From the NCBI GenBank assembly GCA_000621185.1, contig KK211221.1:391347-455346 (forward strand): a DNA stretch of 64,000 nt. Direction: 5' to 3'. The notes under the pieces were generated by a model. It had not been told where the DNA came from. It did not search any database and worked only from the letters and a program-made list of their open reading frames with translations. The position numbers were made by a program, and so were the translations under genes. Shown piece by piece: positions 56,287 through 64,000 of this stretch. This stretch comes from Franconibacter pulveris DSM 19144. GTDB taxonomy: Bacteria > Pseudomonadota > Gammaproteobacteria > Enterobacterales > Enterobacteriaceae. Numbering within the stretch: position 1 is the first letter of the stretch; each line of letters begins with the position of its first letter.

Positions 56287-57435
56287 ATGTATGCCTTAAC
56301 CCACGGCCGGATTTTCACCGGCCATGAAATTCTGGACGACCATGCGGTAATTATCGCGAATGGCCTTATCGAGCGCGTTTGCCCGCAGGCGGAATTACCG
56401 GCCGGCATTGAGCAACGCGACGCCGGTGGCGCCATCATTGCCCCCGGTTTTATTGATGTGCAGTTAAACGGCTGCGGCGGCGTGCAGTTCAACGATACCG
56501 CCGAAGCCGTCAGCGTCGAGACGCTGGAAATTATGCAGAAAGCAAACGAGAAATCGGGCTGCACCAGCTATCTGCCGACGTTGATTACCGCCAGCGACGA
56601 TCTGATGAAACAGGGCGTGCGCGTAATGCGTGACTATCTGGCGAAAAATAAAAACCAGGCGCTCGGCCTGCATCTGGAAGGTCCATGGCTGAACATCGTC
56701 AAAAAAGGCACCCATAACCCAGCTTATGTGCGCAAACCTGACCAGGCGCTGGTTGATTTTCTGTGCAAGAACGCCGATGTCATTACCAAGCTGACGCTCG
56801 CGCCGGAAATGGTCGAACCGGAAGTGATTCGCCAGCTTGTCGCGGCGGGCATTGTCGTCTCCGCAGGTCACTCCAACGCCACGCTGAAAGAAGCCAAAGC
56901 GGGTTTTCGCGCCGGCATCAGCTTCGCCACGCATCTGTTTAACGCCATGCCTTATATTACCGGTCGCGAGCCGGGCCTGACCGGGGCGATTTTCGATGAG
57001 CCTGATTTATACTGCGGCATTATCGTCGACGGATTGCATGTCGATTTCGCCAACGTTCGCACCGCGAAAAAGGTAAAAGGCGACAAGCTTTGTCTGGTGA
57101 CAGACGCAACCGCACCCGCGGGCGCGAATATTGATGAGTTCATTTTTGCTGGCAAAACCATATACTTCCGTAATGGGCTGTGCGTAGACGAGAACGGGAC
57201 CCTGAGCGGTTCCGCGCTGACGATGATCGAAGGCGTGCGCAACCTGGTCGAGCATGTCAACATCGCGCTGGATGAAGCGCTGCGCATGGCGACCCTTTAC
57301 CCGGCCCGCGCTATGGGCGTGGATAAGACGCTAGGGACAATCGAAGCCGGAAAAGTGGCTAACCTGACCGTCTTTACCCGCGATTATAAAATCACCCGGA
57401 CTCTCGTTAACGGCAACGAGGTCTTTACTGAGTAA
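56287..57435 (+). CDS. nagA: N-acetylglucosamine-6-phosphate deacetylase
   Basis: NagA removes the acetyl group from GlcNAc-6-phosphate, supplying NagB and depleting the NagC inducer. The 382-residue amidohydrolase has [14 protein letters not shown], the metal ligand Glu in HLEGPWLN, histidines in SAGHSNA and ATHLFNAM, and the catalytic Asp in VTDATAPAG. It lies 23 bp after nagB. Confidence 0.97.
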   Translation: MYALTHGRIFTGHEILDDHAVIIANGLIERVCPQAELPAGIEQRDAGGAIIAPGFIDVQLNGCGGVQFNDTAEAVSVETLEIMQKANEKSGCTSYLPTLITASDDLMKQGVRVMRDYLAKNKNQALGLHLEGPWLNIVKKGTHNPAYVRKPDQALVDFLCKNADVITKLTLAPEMVEPEVIRQLVAAGIVVSAGHSNATLKEAKAGFRAGISFATHLFNAMPYITGREPGLTGAIFDEPDLYCGIIVDGLHVDFANVRTAKKVKGDKLCLVTDATAPAGANIDEFIFAGKTIYFRNGLCVDENGTLSGSALTMIEGVRNLVEHVNIALDEALRMATLYPARAMGVDKTLGTIEAGKVANLTVFTRDYKITRTLVNGNEVFTE

Positions 57436-57443
57436 GAACAGGC

Positions 57444-58664
57444 ATGACAACTGGCGGACAGGCTCAAATAGGTAACGTTGATCTGGTAAAACAGCTTAAC
57501 AGCGCGGCGGTTTACCGCCTTATCGATCAACACGGACCTATCTCGCGTATTCAGATAGCGGAACAGAGCCAGCTTGCACCCGCCAGCGTCACCAAAATTA
57601 CTCGCCAGCTTATTGAGCGCGGCCTTATCAAAGAAGTCGATCAACAGGCTTCCACCGGGGGCCGCCGCGCTATCTCCATTATTACCGAGACGCGCCCCTT
57701 TCATGCCATAGGGGTGCGCCTTGGCCGCAACGACACCACCCTGACGCTATACGACCTGAGCAGCAAAGTGGTGGCGGAAGAGCATTATCCTCTGCCTGAA
57801 CGCACCCAGGAGACGCTGGAGCATGCGTTGCTCAATACCATTGCGCTGTTTATCGAAACGCAGCAGCGTAAAATTCGCGAGCTTATCGCTATCTCCATTA
57901 TCCTGCCCGGCCTCGTGGATCCGGAAAGCGGCGTAATCCGCTATATGCCTCATATTCCCGTGCAGAACTGGGCGCTGGTGGAGGCGCTGGAAAAGCGGTT
58001 TAACGTGACCTGTTTTGTCGGTCACGATATCCGCAGCCTGGCGCTGGCCGAGCACTACTTCGGTGCAAGTCAGGATTGCGAAGATTCCATTTTAGTGCGC
58101 GTTCATCGCGGCACAGGCGCAGGCATTATCTCAAATGGCCGCATTTTTATTGGCCGTAACGGCAATGTCGGCGAAATCGGCCATATTCAGGTCGATCCGC
58201 TCGGCGAGCGCTGCCACTGCGGCAACTTCGGCTGCCTTGAGACGGTGGCGGCAAATGCCGCCATTGAGCAGCGCGTGCGTCATTTGCTGGAGAAAGGCTA
58301 TCAGAGCCGCGTCACGCTCGATGAATGCACTATCAAAGCCATCTGCAAAGCCGCCAATAAAGGCGATGAACTGGCCTGCGAAGTGATTGAACAGGTAGGC
58401 CGCCATCTCGGAAAAACTATCGCTATCGCTATCAATCTGTTCAACCCGCAAAAGATCGTCATCGCGGGTGAGATTGTCGAAGCGGAAAAAATTCTGTTGC
58501 CTGCGATTGAAAGCTGCATCAATGCCCAGGCGCTGGCGGCGTTTCGTAAGAATTTGCCGGTAGTGCCTTCCACGCTGGATCACCGTTCGGCCATCGGCGC
58601 CTTTGCGCTGGTGAAACGGGCCATGCTTAACGGTATGTTATTGCAGCGTTTGCTTGAAAGTTAA
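57444..58664 (+). CDS. nagC: N-acetylglucosamine repressor NagC
   Basis: NagC is a ROK-family repressor of nag and chitin genes whose inducer is GlcNAc-6-phosphate. The 406 residues have an N-terminal helix-turn-helix (ISRIQIAEQSQLAPASVTKI), a ROK sugar-binding domain (GTGAGIISNGRIFIGRNGNVGE) and the zinc motif CHCGNFGCLE. It lies 8 bp after nagA in nagBAC-umpH. Confidence 0.97.
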   Translation: MTTGGQAQIGNVDLVKQLNSAAVYRLIDQHGPISRIQIAEQSQLAPASVTKITRQLIERGLIKEVDQQASTGGRRAISIITETRPFHAIGVRLGRNDTTLTLYDLSSKVVAEEHYPLPERTQETLEHALLNTIALFIETQQRKIRELIAISIILPGLVDPESGVIRYMPHIPVQNWALVEALEKRFNVTCFVGHDIRSLALAEHYFGASQDCEDSILVRVHRGTGAGIISNGRIFIGRNGNVGEIGHIQVDPLGERCHCGNFGCLETVAANAAIEQRVRHLLEKGYQSRVTLDECTIKAICKAANKGDELACEVIEQVGRHLGKTIAIAINLFNPQKIVIAGEIVEAEKILLPAIESCINAQALAAFRKNLPVVPSTLDHRSAIGAFALVKRAMLNGMLLQRLLES

Positions 58665-58726
58665 CAGGGTTTCAACCTTAACCAGGCTATAGTTACGCCT
58701 TTCTTTTCTTTGAGCCAGAGTAGTCG

Positions 58727-59479
58727 ATGACCATCCAGAGCGTAATTTGTGATATTGATGGCGTGCTGATGCACGACAACGTTGCCGTCCCGGGCGCCAG
58801 CGAATTCCTCAACCGCATCCTTGAAAAAGGGATGCCACTGGTGCTGCTGACAAACTACCCTTCCCAGACAGGACAAGATCTGGCTAACCGGTTCGCCTCC
58901 GCAGGGATTGATGTGCCGGACAGCGTTTTTTATACCTCTGCGATGGCGACGGCTGATTTTCTGCGTCGTCAGGAAGGGAAAAAAGCCTACGTTGTTGGCG
59001 AAGGCGCGCTCATTCACGAGCTTTACAAAGCAGGTTTTACGATAACCGATATCAATCCCGACTTTGTCATCGTTGGCGAGACGCGCTCCTATAACTGGGA
59101 GATGATGCACAAAGCCGCTTTCTTCGTGGCTGGCGGCGCGCGTTTTATCGCCACCAATCCGGATACGCACGGGCGGGGGTTTTATCCGGCCTGCGGCGCG
59201 CTATGTGCCGGTATTGAAAAAATCTCCGGTCGTAAGCCTTTTTATGTCGGCAAGCCGAGTCCGTGGATAATTCGCGCCGCGTTGAACAAGATGCAGGCGC
59301 ACTCAGAACAGACAGTCATCGTCGGCGATAACCTGCGCACCGATATTCTGGCGGGATTTCAGGCGGGTCTGGAAACGATTCTGGTGCTTTCCGGCGTTTC
59401 AACGCTCAATGATATCGACGCTATGCCGTTCCGCCCCTCCTGGATTTACCCTTCCGTTGCTGAAATCGACATCCTCTAA
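58727..59479 (+). CDS. umpH: HAD-family UMP phosphatase (NagD)
   Basis: UmpH (NagD) is a HAD-superfamily type IIA phosphatase with a preference for UMP. The 250 residues carry the nucleophile motif DIDGVLMHD, TNYPSQT, the lysine in GKPSPWI and the metal-binding GDNLRTDI. It ends the nagBAC-umpH operon, although its role is in pyrimidine overflow rather than amino-sugar breakdown. Confidence 0.96.
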   Translation: MTIQSVICDIDGVLMHDNVAVPGASEFLNRILEKGMPLVLLTNYPSQTGQDLANRFASAGIDVPDSVFYTSAMATADFLRRQEGKKAYVVGEGALIHELYKAGFTITDINPDFVIVGETRSYNWEMMHKAAFFVAGGARFIATNPDTHGRGFYPACGALCAGIEKISGRKPFYVGKPSPWIIRAALNKMQAHSEQTVIVGDNLRTDILAGFQAGLETILVLSGVSTLNDIDAMPFRPSWIYPSVAEIDIL

Positions 59480-59786
59480 TTTCACCAGCCGCGTGATGCG
59501 CGGCTGCCGTTTCATTAACTCCTCCCAATATTTGAAAAGCGGCGTTCAATAAAAATGCTCTTTAATTGACGATTCGCTAATTTCACCGCGTTAAACATAA
59601 CCTTTTTTCACTATTCGCTAATCACCACTGCATTATTTCTTTTCGCAGCGCTAAAGCGCTTGCATTGACCTGGGCGTATACGGCATTTTCTTTAGTAAGC
59701 AAGGCGCGCCGCGGCGAGAAAGAGAAAAATGACGCAGCGCGCTGACAACAAACGTAACATCACCGCCAGGGTTAACGGAGAAGTCT
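59480..59786. other. umpH-asnB spacer
   Basis: The 307-bp spacer holds a terminator-like hairpin (59487-59512) and the asnB leader. A small palindrome AGCGC-TAAA-GCGCT lies at 59647-59660. CGGAGAAG before the asnB ATG is the ribosome site. I see no coding frame and could not assign a promoter with confidence. Confidence 0.6.
59487..59512 (+). terminator. Probable terminator of nagBAC-umpH
   Basis: The stem AGCCGCG/CGCGGCT with a five-base loop lies 8 bp after the umpH stop. The following T-tract is weak (GCCGTTTCATT), so termination may be partial. Confidence 0.55.
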
Positions 59787-61451
59787 ATGTGTTCTATTTT
59801 TGGTGTGCTGGATATTAAAACTGACGCGACAGAACTGCGTAAAAAAGCGCTGGAGCTTTCACGTCTGATGCGCCATCGCGGCCCTGACTGGTCGGGCGTT
59901 TATGCCAGCGATAAAGCGATTCTCGCTCATGAACGTCTTTCCATCGTCGACGTTAACGCGGGCGCGCAGCCGCTCTACAACCAGAAAAAAACGCACGCGC
60001 TTGCCGTTAACGGTGAAATTTACAACCATCAGGCGCTGCGCGCCGAATATGGCGACCGCTACCCTTTCCAGACCGGTTCTGACTGCGAAGTTATTCTTGC
60101 GCTGTACCAGGAAAAAGGGCCGGAATTCCTCGATGAGCTGCAGGGCATGTTCGCCTTCGCCCTTTATGACAGCGAGAAAGACGCTTACCTGATTGGCCGC
60201 GACCATATCGGCATCATCCCGCTGTATATGGGTTATGACGAGCACGGCAACCTTTACGTCGCCTCCGAAATGAAGGCGCTGGTGCCGGTATGCCGCACCA
60301 TCAAAGAGTTTCCGGCGGGCAGCTACCTGTGGAGCCAGGATGGCGAGATTCGCCCTTACTATACCCGCGACTGGTTCGAATACGACGCCGTCAAAGACAA
60401 CGTGACCGACAAAGCGGAACTGCGCCAGGCACTGGAAGATTCCGTTAAAAGCCATCTGATGTCTGACGTGCCTTACGGCGTACTGCTTTCCGGCGGCCTG
60501 GACTCCTCGGTTATTTCCGCCATCACCAAGAAATTCGCCGCGCGTCGCGTGGAAGATCAGGAGCGTTCCGAAGCCTGGTGGCCGCAGCTGCACTCCTTCG
60601 CTGTGGGCCTGGAAGGTTCACCGGATCTGAAAGCCGCGCAGGAAGTGGCTAATCACCTCGGTACCGTGCACCATGAAATTCATTTCACCGTGCAGGAAGG
60701 TCTGGACGCAATTCGCGACGTGATTTACCACATCGAAACGTATGATGTGACGACCATCCGCGCATCCACGCCGATGTACCTGATGTCCCGTAAAATCAAA
60801 GCCATGGGCATCAAGATGGTGCTTTCCGGCGAAGGGTCGGATGAAGTGTTCGGCGGTTACCTCTATTTCCACAAAGCGCCGAACGCCAAAGAGCTGCATG
60901 AAGAGACCGTGCGTAAGCTTCAGGCGCTGCATATGTTTGACTGCGCCCGCGCCAACAAAGCGATGTCCGCCTGGGGCGTGGAAGCCCGCGTGCCCTTCCT
61001 CGACAAGAAATTCCTGGATGTGGCGATGCGCATCAACCCGCAGGACAAAATGTGCGGCAACGGCAAAATGGAAAAACATATTCTGCGTGAATGCTTTGAG
61101 TCTTATCTGCCGGCGAGCGTGGCGTGGCGTCAGAAAGAGCAATTCTCCGACGGCGTGGGTTACAGCTGGATCGACACCTTAAAAGAGGTCGCGGCGCAGC
61201 AGGTTAGCGACCAGCAGATGGAAACGGCGCGATTCCGCTTCCCTTACAACACGCCTTCGTCTAAAGAAGCGTATCTTTACCGTGAAATCTTTGAAGAGCT
61301 CTTCCCGGTGCCGAGCGCGGCAGAGTGCGTTCCGGGCGGTCCGTCTGTCGCCTGCTCTTCTGCTAAAGCGATTGAATGGGATGAAGCGTTCAAAACGATG
61401 AACGATCCATCAGGCCGCGCGGTAGGCGTTCACCAGTCCGCTTATAAGTAA
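59787..61451 (+). CDS. asnB: Asparagine synthetase B (glutamine-hydrolysing)
   Basis: AsnB makes asparagine from aspartate, glutamine and ATP. The 554 residues start MCSIFGVLD with the N-terminal nucleophile Cys after Met removal, and the glutaminase domain has RHRGPDWSG and NGEIYNH. The synthetase domain has the PP-loop LSGGLDSSVI and GEGSDEVFGGY. Length and sequence match E. coli AsnB. A strong terminator follows. Confidence 0.98.
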   Translation: MCSIFGVLDIKTDATELRKKALELSRLMRHRGPDWSGVYASDKAILAHERLSIVDVNAGAQPLYNQKKTHALAVNGEIYNHQALRAEYGDRYPFQTGSDCEVILALYQEKGPEFLDELQGMFAFALYDSEKDAYLIGRDHIGIIPLYMGYDEHGNLYVASEMKALVPVCRTIKEFPAGSYLWSQDGEIRPYYTRDWFEYDAVKDNVTDKAELRQALEDSVKSHLMSDVPYGVLLSGGLDSSVISAITKKFAARRVEDQERSEAWWPQLHSFAVGLEGSPDLKAAQEVANHLGTVHHEIHFTVQEGLDAIRDVIYHIETYDVTTIRASTPMYLMSRKIKAMGIKMVLSGEGSDEVFGGYLYFHKAPNAKELHEETVRKLQALHMFDCARANKAMSAWGVEARVPFLDKKFLDVAMRINPQDKMCGNGKMEKHILRECFESYLPASVAWRQKEQFSDGVGYSWIDTLKEVAAQQVSDQQMETARFRFPYNTPSSKEAYLYREIFEELFPVPSAAECVPGGPSVACSSAKAIEWDEAFKTMNDPSGRAVGVHQSAYK

Positions 61452-61467
61452 GCGAAAAAACCTTCAT

Positions 61468-61498
61468 AACGGGCCTCTCGAGGGCCCGTTTTTTTTCG
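61468..61498 (+). terminator. Terminator of asnB
   Basis: The stem AACGGGCC/GGCCCGTT (with an inner CT/AG extension) is followed by TTTTTTTT, about 16 bp after asnB. Confidence 0.92.
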
Positions 61499-61698
61499 CA
61501 GCTTTCGGGCAGCGGCCTTCTCTTTTTTATTCTCTGTACTGATAAATAAACAATAATTGCCGAATATTGCGTCAAGCTGTTCGCAAGCTAGTCAAACAGT
61601 CACATTCAGGCTATTTTCACCAAAAAAGGTGTTGACGCTGCCAGGCCCAATACGCATAATGCGCCCCGCAACGCCGATAAGGTAACGCGAAAAAAGAT

Positions 61699-61775
61699 GG
61701 CTACGTAGCTCAGCTGGTTAGAGCACATCACTCATAATGATGGGGTCACAGGTTCGATTCCCGTCGTAGCCACCA
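61699..61775 (+). tRNA. metT: tRNA-Met (anticodon CAT, elongator)
   Basis: A complete 77-nt tRNA with encoded CCA. The anticodon loop is CTCATAA within stem CATCA/TGATG. It is the first of seven tRNAs in the E. coli order metT-leuW-glnU-glnW-metU-glnV-glnX. Its body matches an elongator Met tRNA (GGCTACGTAGCTCAG). Confidence 0.97.
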
Positions 61776-61783
61776 TCTTTTTT

Positions 61784-61868
61784 GCGGGAGTGGCGAAATT
61801 GGTAGACGCACCAGATTTAGGTTCTGGCGCCGCAAGGTGTGCGAGTTCAAGTCTCGCCTCCCGCACCA
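61784..61868 (+). tRNA. leuW: tRNA-Leu (anticodon TAG)
   Basis: An 85-nt class II tRNA with long variable arm, acceptor GCGGGAG/CTCCCGC and CCA end. The anticodon loop around GATTTAGGT gives TAG. It starts 8 bp after tRNA-Met. Confidence 0.97.
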
Positions 61869-61890
61869 TTTCCGTTAAGCGTTGCACGGA

Positions 61891-61965
61891 TGGGGTATCG
61901 CCAAGCGGTAAGGCACCGGTTTTTGATACCGGCATTCCCTGGTTCGAATCCAGGTACCCCAGCCA
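61891..61965 (+). tRNA. glnU: tRNA-Gln (anticodon TTG), copy 1
   Basis: A 75-nt tRNA beginning TGGGGTATCGCCAAGCGG with anticodon loop TTTTGAT in stem CCGGT/ACCGG, and CCA end. The unusual weak U1-A72 pair typical of tRNA-Gln is present. Confidence 0.97.
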
Positions 61966-62003
61966 TTTTTCTTCGACTCTTGCGTTTCAAACGCGTTAGT
62001 CGT

Positions 62004-62078
62004 TGGGGTATCGCCAAGCGGTAAGGCACCGGTTTTTGATACCGGCATTCCCTGGTTCGAATCCAGGTACCCCAGCCA
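62004..62078 (+). tRNA. glnW: tRNA-Gln (anticodon TTG), copy 2
   Basis: Identical over its 75 nt, as read, to the copy at 61891-61965. It follows after a 38-bp spacer, in the position of E. coli glnW. Confidence 0.97.
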
Positions 62079-62109
62079 GTCGATGCAGGCTGGTAAAGCA
62101 ACACAATTT

Positions 62110-62186
62110 GGCTACGTAGCTCAGCTGGTTAGAGCACAGCACTCATAATGCTGGGGTCACAGGTTCGATTCCCGTCGTAGCCACCA
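62110..62186 (+). tRNA. metU: tRNA-Met (anticodon CAT, elongator), copy 2
   Basis: A 77-nt tRNA-Met that differs from the first copy in the anticodon stem: CAGCA/TGCTG here, CATCA/TGATG there. The third base pair is G-C instead of T-A, a compensatory change. The rest appears identical. Confidence 0.97.
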
Positions 62187-62192
62187 TTTTCT

Positions 62193-62267
62193 TGGGGTAT
62201 CGCCAAGCGGTAAGGCAGTGGATTCTGATTCCACCATTCCGAGGTTCGAATCCTCGTACCCCAGCCA
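62193..62267 (+). tRNA. glnV: tRNA-Gln (anticodon CTG), copy 1
   Basis: A 75-nt tRNA with anticodon loop TTCTGAT in stem GTGGA/TCCAC, reading CAG codons. It has an encoded CCA and starts 6 bp after tRNA-Met copy 2. Confidence 0.97.
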
Positions 62268-62303
62268 TATTAAAAGACGTCCAGGAAACTGAACGCACCC
62301 TGT

Positions 62304-62378
62304 TGGGGTATCGCCAAGCGGTAAGGCAGCGGATTCTGATTCCGCCATTCCGAGGTTCGAATCCTCGTACCCCAGCCA
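62304..62378 (+). tRNA. glnX: tRNA-Gln (anticodon CTG), copy 2
   Basis: The last tRNA of the cluster (75 nt). Its anticodon stem is GCGGA/TCCGC, so the second base pair is C-G where the first copy has T-A. Followed within 7 bp by a terminator. Confidence 0.97.
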
Positions 62379-62384
62379 CTTATT

Positions 62385-62410
62385 AAAAAGCCCGCTTTTG
62401 CGGGCTTTTT
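62385..62410 (+). terminator. Terminator of the tRNA cluster
   Basis: AAAAAGCCCGC/GCGGGCTTTTT with a four-base T loop forms an 11-bp stem ending in T's. It is symmetric but ubiF on the other strand is 145 bp away. Confidence 0.9.
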
Positions 62411-62434
62411 GCTTTTCTGCGTTTGTGGCTGTCA

Positions 62435-62466
62435 CATGGTTAACCCATAACATGGTTAGCCCATAA
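62435..62466. repeat. Two-copy 16-bp tandem repeat
   Basis: CATGGTTAACCCATAA (62435-62450) is followed immediately by CATGGTTAGCCCATAA (62451-62466), differing at one base. It lies between the tRNA terminator and ubiF. No function can be assigned. Confidence 0.85.
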
Positions 62467-62554
62467 ATTCTGTTGTTTCGCTTGCCACTCTCCTCCGCCA
62501 ACGCGGAGGGAGCACATGCACAAAAAAAGTATGTTGTAACTAAGAGTCGCCAGG

Positions 62555-63733
62555 TTACGATAACCCCAGCGCATATTTCAGTGCCTGCCGCTTCAGCACG
62601 CCGGCACGCTGCGCCGCCATTAGCCCAAGATTTCGCAGCATGCGTACTGGTGGTAAATCATTGCTGAACCCGGCGTAGAAGAGATCCATACCGCTTTGCA
62701 TAATAAAGTTATCAATCTGTCTACGCCGTTCGAAACGCTTAAGCACCGGCTCCGTTGACCAGGCCTCGCCATTGCCGCGTGCATTGATAACCACGTCCAG
62801 CAGCGCTTCAACATCGCGATACCCCAGGTTCACTCCCTGTCCTGCCAGCGGGTGAATGGTATGCGCCGCATCGCCAATCAACGCCAGACCAGGCTGGACA
62901 TAATGCAGGGCATGGCGACGAGTCAGCGGAAAAGCGCCGCTGGCGACAGGCGTCACTTTACCAAGGCGGGCGGGAAATGCTTTTTCTATTTCCCGCTGCA
63001 ACTGCGCCATACCCAGCGTTTGCAGCTGGCGGATCCGCGCCGGGCGGTCGTACCAGACCAGCGAAGCCCAGTTATCAAATAACGGCAAAAAGGCATGCGG
63101 TCCGTCGGGCGTAAACTGCTGCCAGGTGCTCTCTCCCGGCGCCGCTTCGCACTGAACGGTTATCAGCATGCAAGCCTGATGGTAATGCCAGGCATGTAAA
63201 CCAATGCCTGCCCATTTGCGCACCTGGGAGTTAGCGCCATCGGCGCCGATGGCCAGCTTTGCGTCGAGCGCAAGCCCATCTGCCAGCGTCAGTTCATACC
63301 CTGCGCTGCGCCGACGCATCTGCGTGAGCTGCGCCGGGCAGTAGAGCGTAACCCCGGGGTGCGCCTCCAGCGCTTCCCAAAGCGCACGCTGCAGCACATT
63401 GTTTTCCACCATATACCCCAGCTCGGGCAGCTTCAGCTCATCGGCGTTAAACACGACGTGCGCGCTTTCCCACTCCCAAGTTTCAAGCTGCCGGTAGGGG
63501 TGGCTTCGCATGGCTTTGACCGCCTGCCAGACGCCGAGACCTTTGAGCAGGTCGACTGAAGCGCTGCTGATGGAAGAGATGCGGATATCAGGCGCGCCTG
63601 CCGCATCAAAAGCGGGAGGCGCGGCATGGTCAATCACGGCAACCTGAAAACCATTTTGCGCCAGTCCCAGCGCCGCCGCCGCGCCGACCATGCCTCCGCC
63701 GATAACGACGACTTCAATGGGTTGATTTATCAT
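62555..63733 (-). CDS. ubiF: 3-demethoxyubiquinol 3-hydroxylase UbiF
   Basis: UbiF is the FAD monooxygenase for C6 (C5) hydroxylation in aerobic ubiquinone synthesis. The 392 residues have the FAD-binding VVIGGGMVGAAAALGLAQ at the N-terminus, the central ADGANSQVRKWAG and the ribityl-binding IGDAAHTIHPLAGQGVNLG. It matches E. coli UbiF throughout and is divergent from miaB, as in E. coli. Confidence 0.96.
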   Translation of the reverse strand: MINQPIEVVVIGGGMVGAAAALGLAQNGFQVAVIDHAAPPAFDAAGAPDIRISSISSASVDLLKGLGVWQAVKAMRSHPYRQLETWEWESAHVVFNADELKLPELGYMVENNVLQRALWEALEAHPGVTLYCPAQLTQMRRRSAGYELTLADGLALDAKLAIGADGANSQVRKWAGIGLHAWHYHQACMLITVQCEAAPGESTWQQFTPDGPHAFLPLFDNWASLVWYDRPARIRQLQTLGMAQLQREIEKAFPARLGKVTPVASGAFPLTRRHALHYVQPGLALIGDAAHTIHPLAGQGVNLGYRDVEALLDVVINARGNGEAWSTEPVLKRFERRRQIDNFIMQSGMDLFYAGFSNDLPPVRMLRNLGLMAAQRAGVLKRQALKYALGLS

Positions 63734-63878
63734 GGGCTTTTATCCTTAAGGTATATCCCTTAAGTTTACCGGATTTTTCGCCGCTGTAAGCGTTCCTGCG
63801 CAATACTGGTCACGAACACGCCAAAGCATTACAATACGCGCCCTGCATTCCTGGCTTTAACTGAGCAATGGCAAGTCG

Positions 63879-64000
63879 ATGACAAAAAAACTGCATATCA
63901 AAACCTGGGGCTGTCAGATGAACGAATACGATTCATCGAAGATGGCCGATCTGCTGGATGCCACCCACGGCTATGAGCTGACCGATGTGGCTGAAGAAGC
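63879..64000 (+). CDS. miaB: tRNA-2-methylthio-N6-dimethylallyladenosine synthase MiaB (5' part)
   Basis: The frame begins ATG at 63879 and runs off the window end after about 40 codons. The product [20 protein letters not shown] and onward matches the MiaB N-terminus, including the first cluster-binding cysteine Cys12 in GCQMN. MiaB is a radical-SAM methylthiotransferase acting on i6A37 of tRNAs. The weak GCAAG upstream may be its ribosome site. Confidence 0.95.
   Translation, partial: MTKKLHIKTWGCQMNEYDSSKMADLLDATHGYELTDVAEE

Noticed and set aside
61891-62378. Regularly spaced near-identical repeats that look like a CRISPR array
   Set aside because: Each repeat is a full tRNA-Gln with cloverleaf and CCA; the spacing is irregular and includes a tRNA-Met.
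61732-62501. Short frames running through the tRNA cluster on both strands
   Set aside because: They translate tRNA sequence repeatedly (GVPGFEPGN-like peptides), a common artefact.

Overview
This window is a conserved backbone segment of an enterobacterial chromosome. Almost every protein reads as a close relative of an Escherichia coli K-12 protein, and the gene order follows the E. coli tolQ-to-miaB interval. The fairly GC-rich coding sequence, the lack of several E. coli-specific insertions (mngRAB, abrB, dtpD, rhsC, speF-potE) and a few accessory genes absent from E. coli K-12 suggest Cronobacter or a near relative (Franconibacter, Siccibacter, Enterobacter). The genus is an inference from memory of gene content, not a database result.

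Layout. 1-5908 (minus strand): the first tRNA-Lys of a tRNA operon, then the Tol-Pal envelope system (ybgC-tolQ-tolR-tolA-tolB-pal-cpoB). 6044-9218 (minus): cytochrome bd-I oxidase cydA-cydB-cydX-ybgE, preceded by about 1 kb without genes that holds a perfect FNR palindrome. 10273-20036 (minus): sdhCDAB-sucABCD, with an ERIC repeat inside the operon, divergent from citrate synthase gltA (20691). 22043-32060 (mostly minus): nei, then a 5-oxoproline-centred cluster (a DUF2891 protein, the DUF979/DUF969 membrane pair, a winged-helix regulator, pxpA-pxpC-pxpB), then ybgI, phrB and a two-domain ybgA. 32408-42976: ybfA, kdpFABCDE with a KdpE-like operator, then pgm and seqA on the opposite strand. 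43161-45771: ybfF, ybfE, fldA, fur. 46107-50869: a low-GC IprA-like regulator, then chiP with a secreted GH20 chitobiase directly downstream. 51256-61451: glnS, nagE divergent from nagBAC-umpH, and asnB. 61699-62378: a seven-gene tRNA cluster Met-Leu-Gln-Gln-Met-Gln-Gln. 62555-64000: ubiF and the start of miaB.

How the genes work together. Three functional blocks dominate. The respiratory/TCA block links citrate synthase, 2-oxoglutarate dehydrogenase, succinyl-CoA synthetase, succinate dehydrogenase and a high-affinity terminal oxidase. The chitin/amino-sugar block runs from outer-membrane entry (chiP) and chitooligosaccharide cleavage (GH20) through N-acetylglucosamine uptake (nagE) to its conversion to fructose-6-phosphate (nagA, nagB) under NagC control. 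The third block, 5-oxoproline (pyroglutamate) cleavage next to uncharacterised transporter-like and DUF2891 genes with their own regulator, is the best candidate here for an incompletely described system. No prophage, insertion sequence or CRISPR array was seen.
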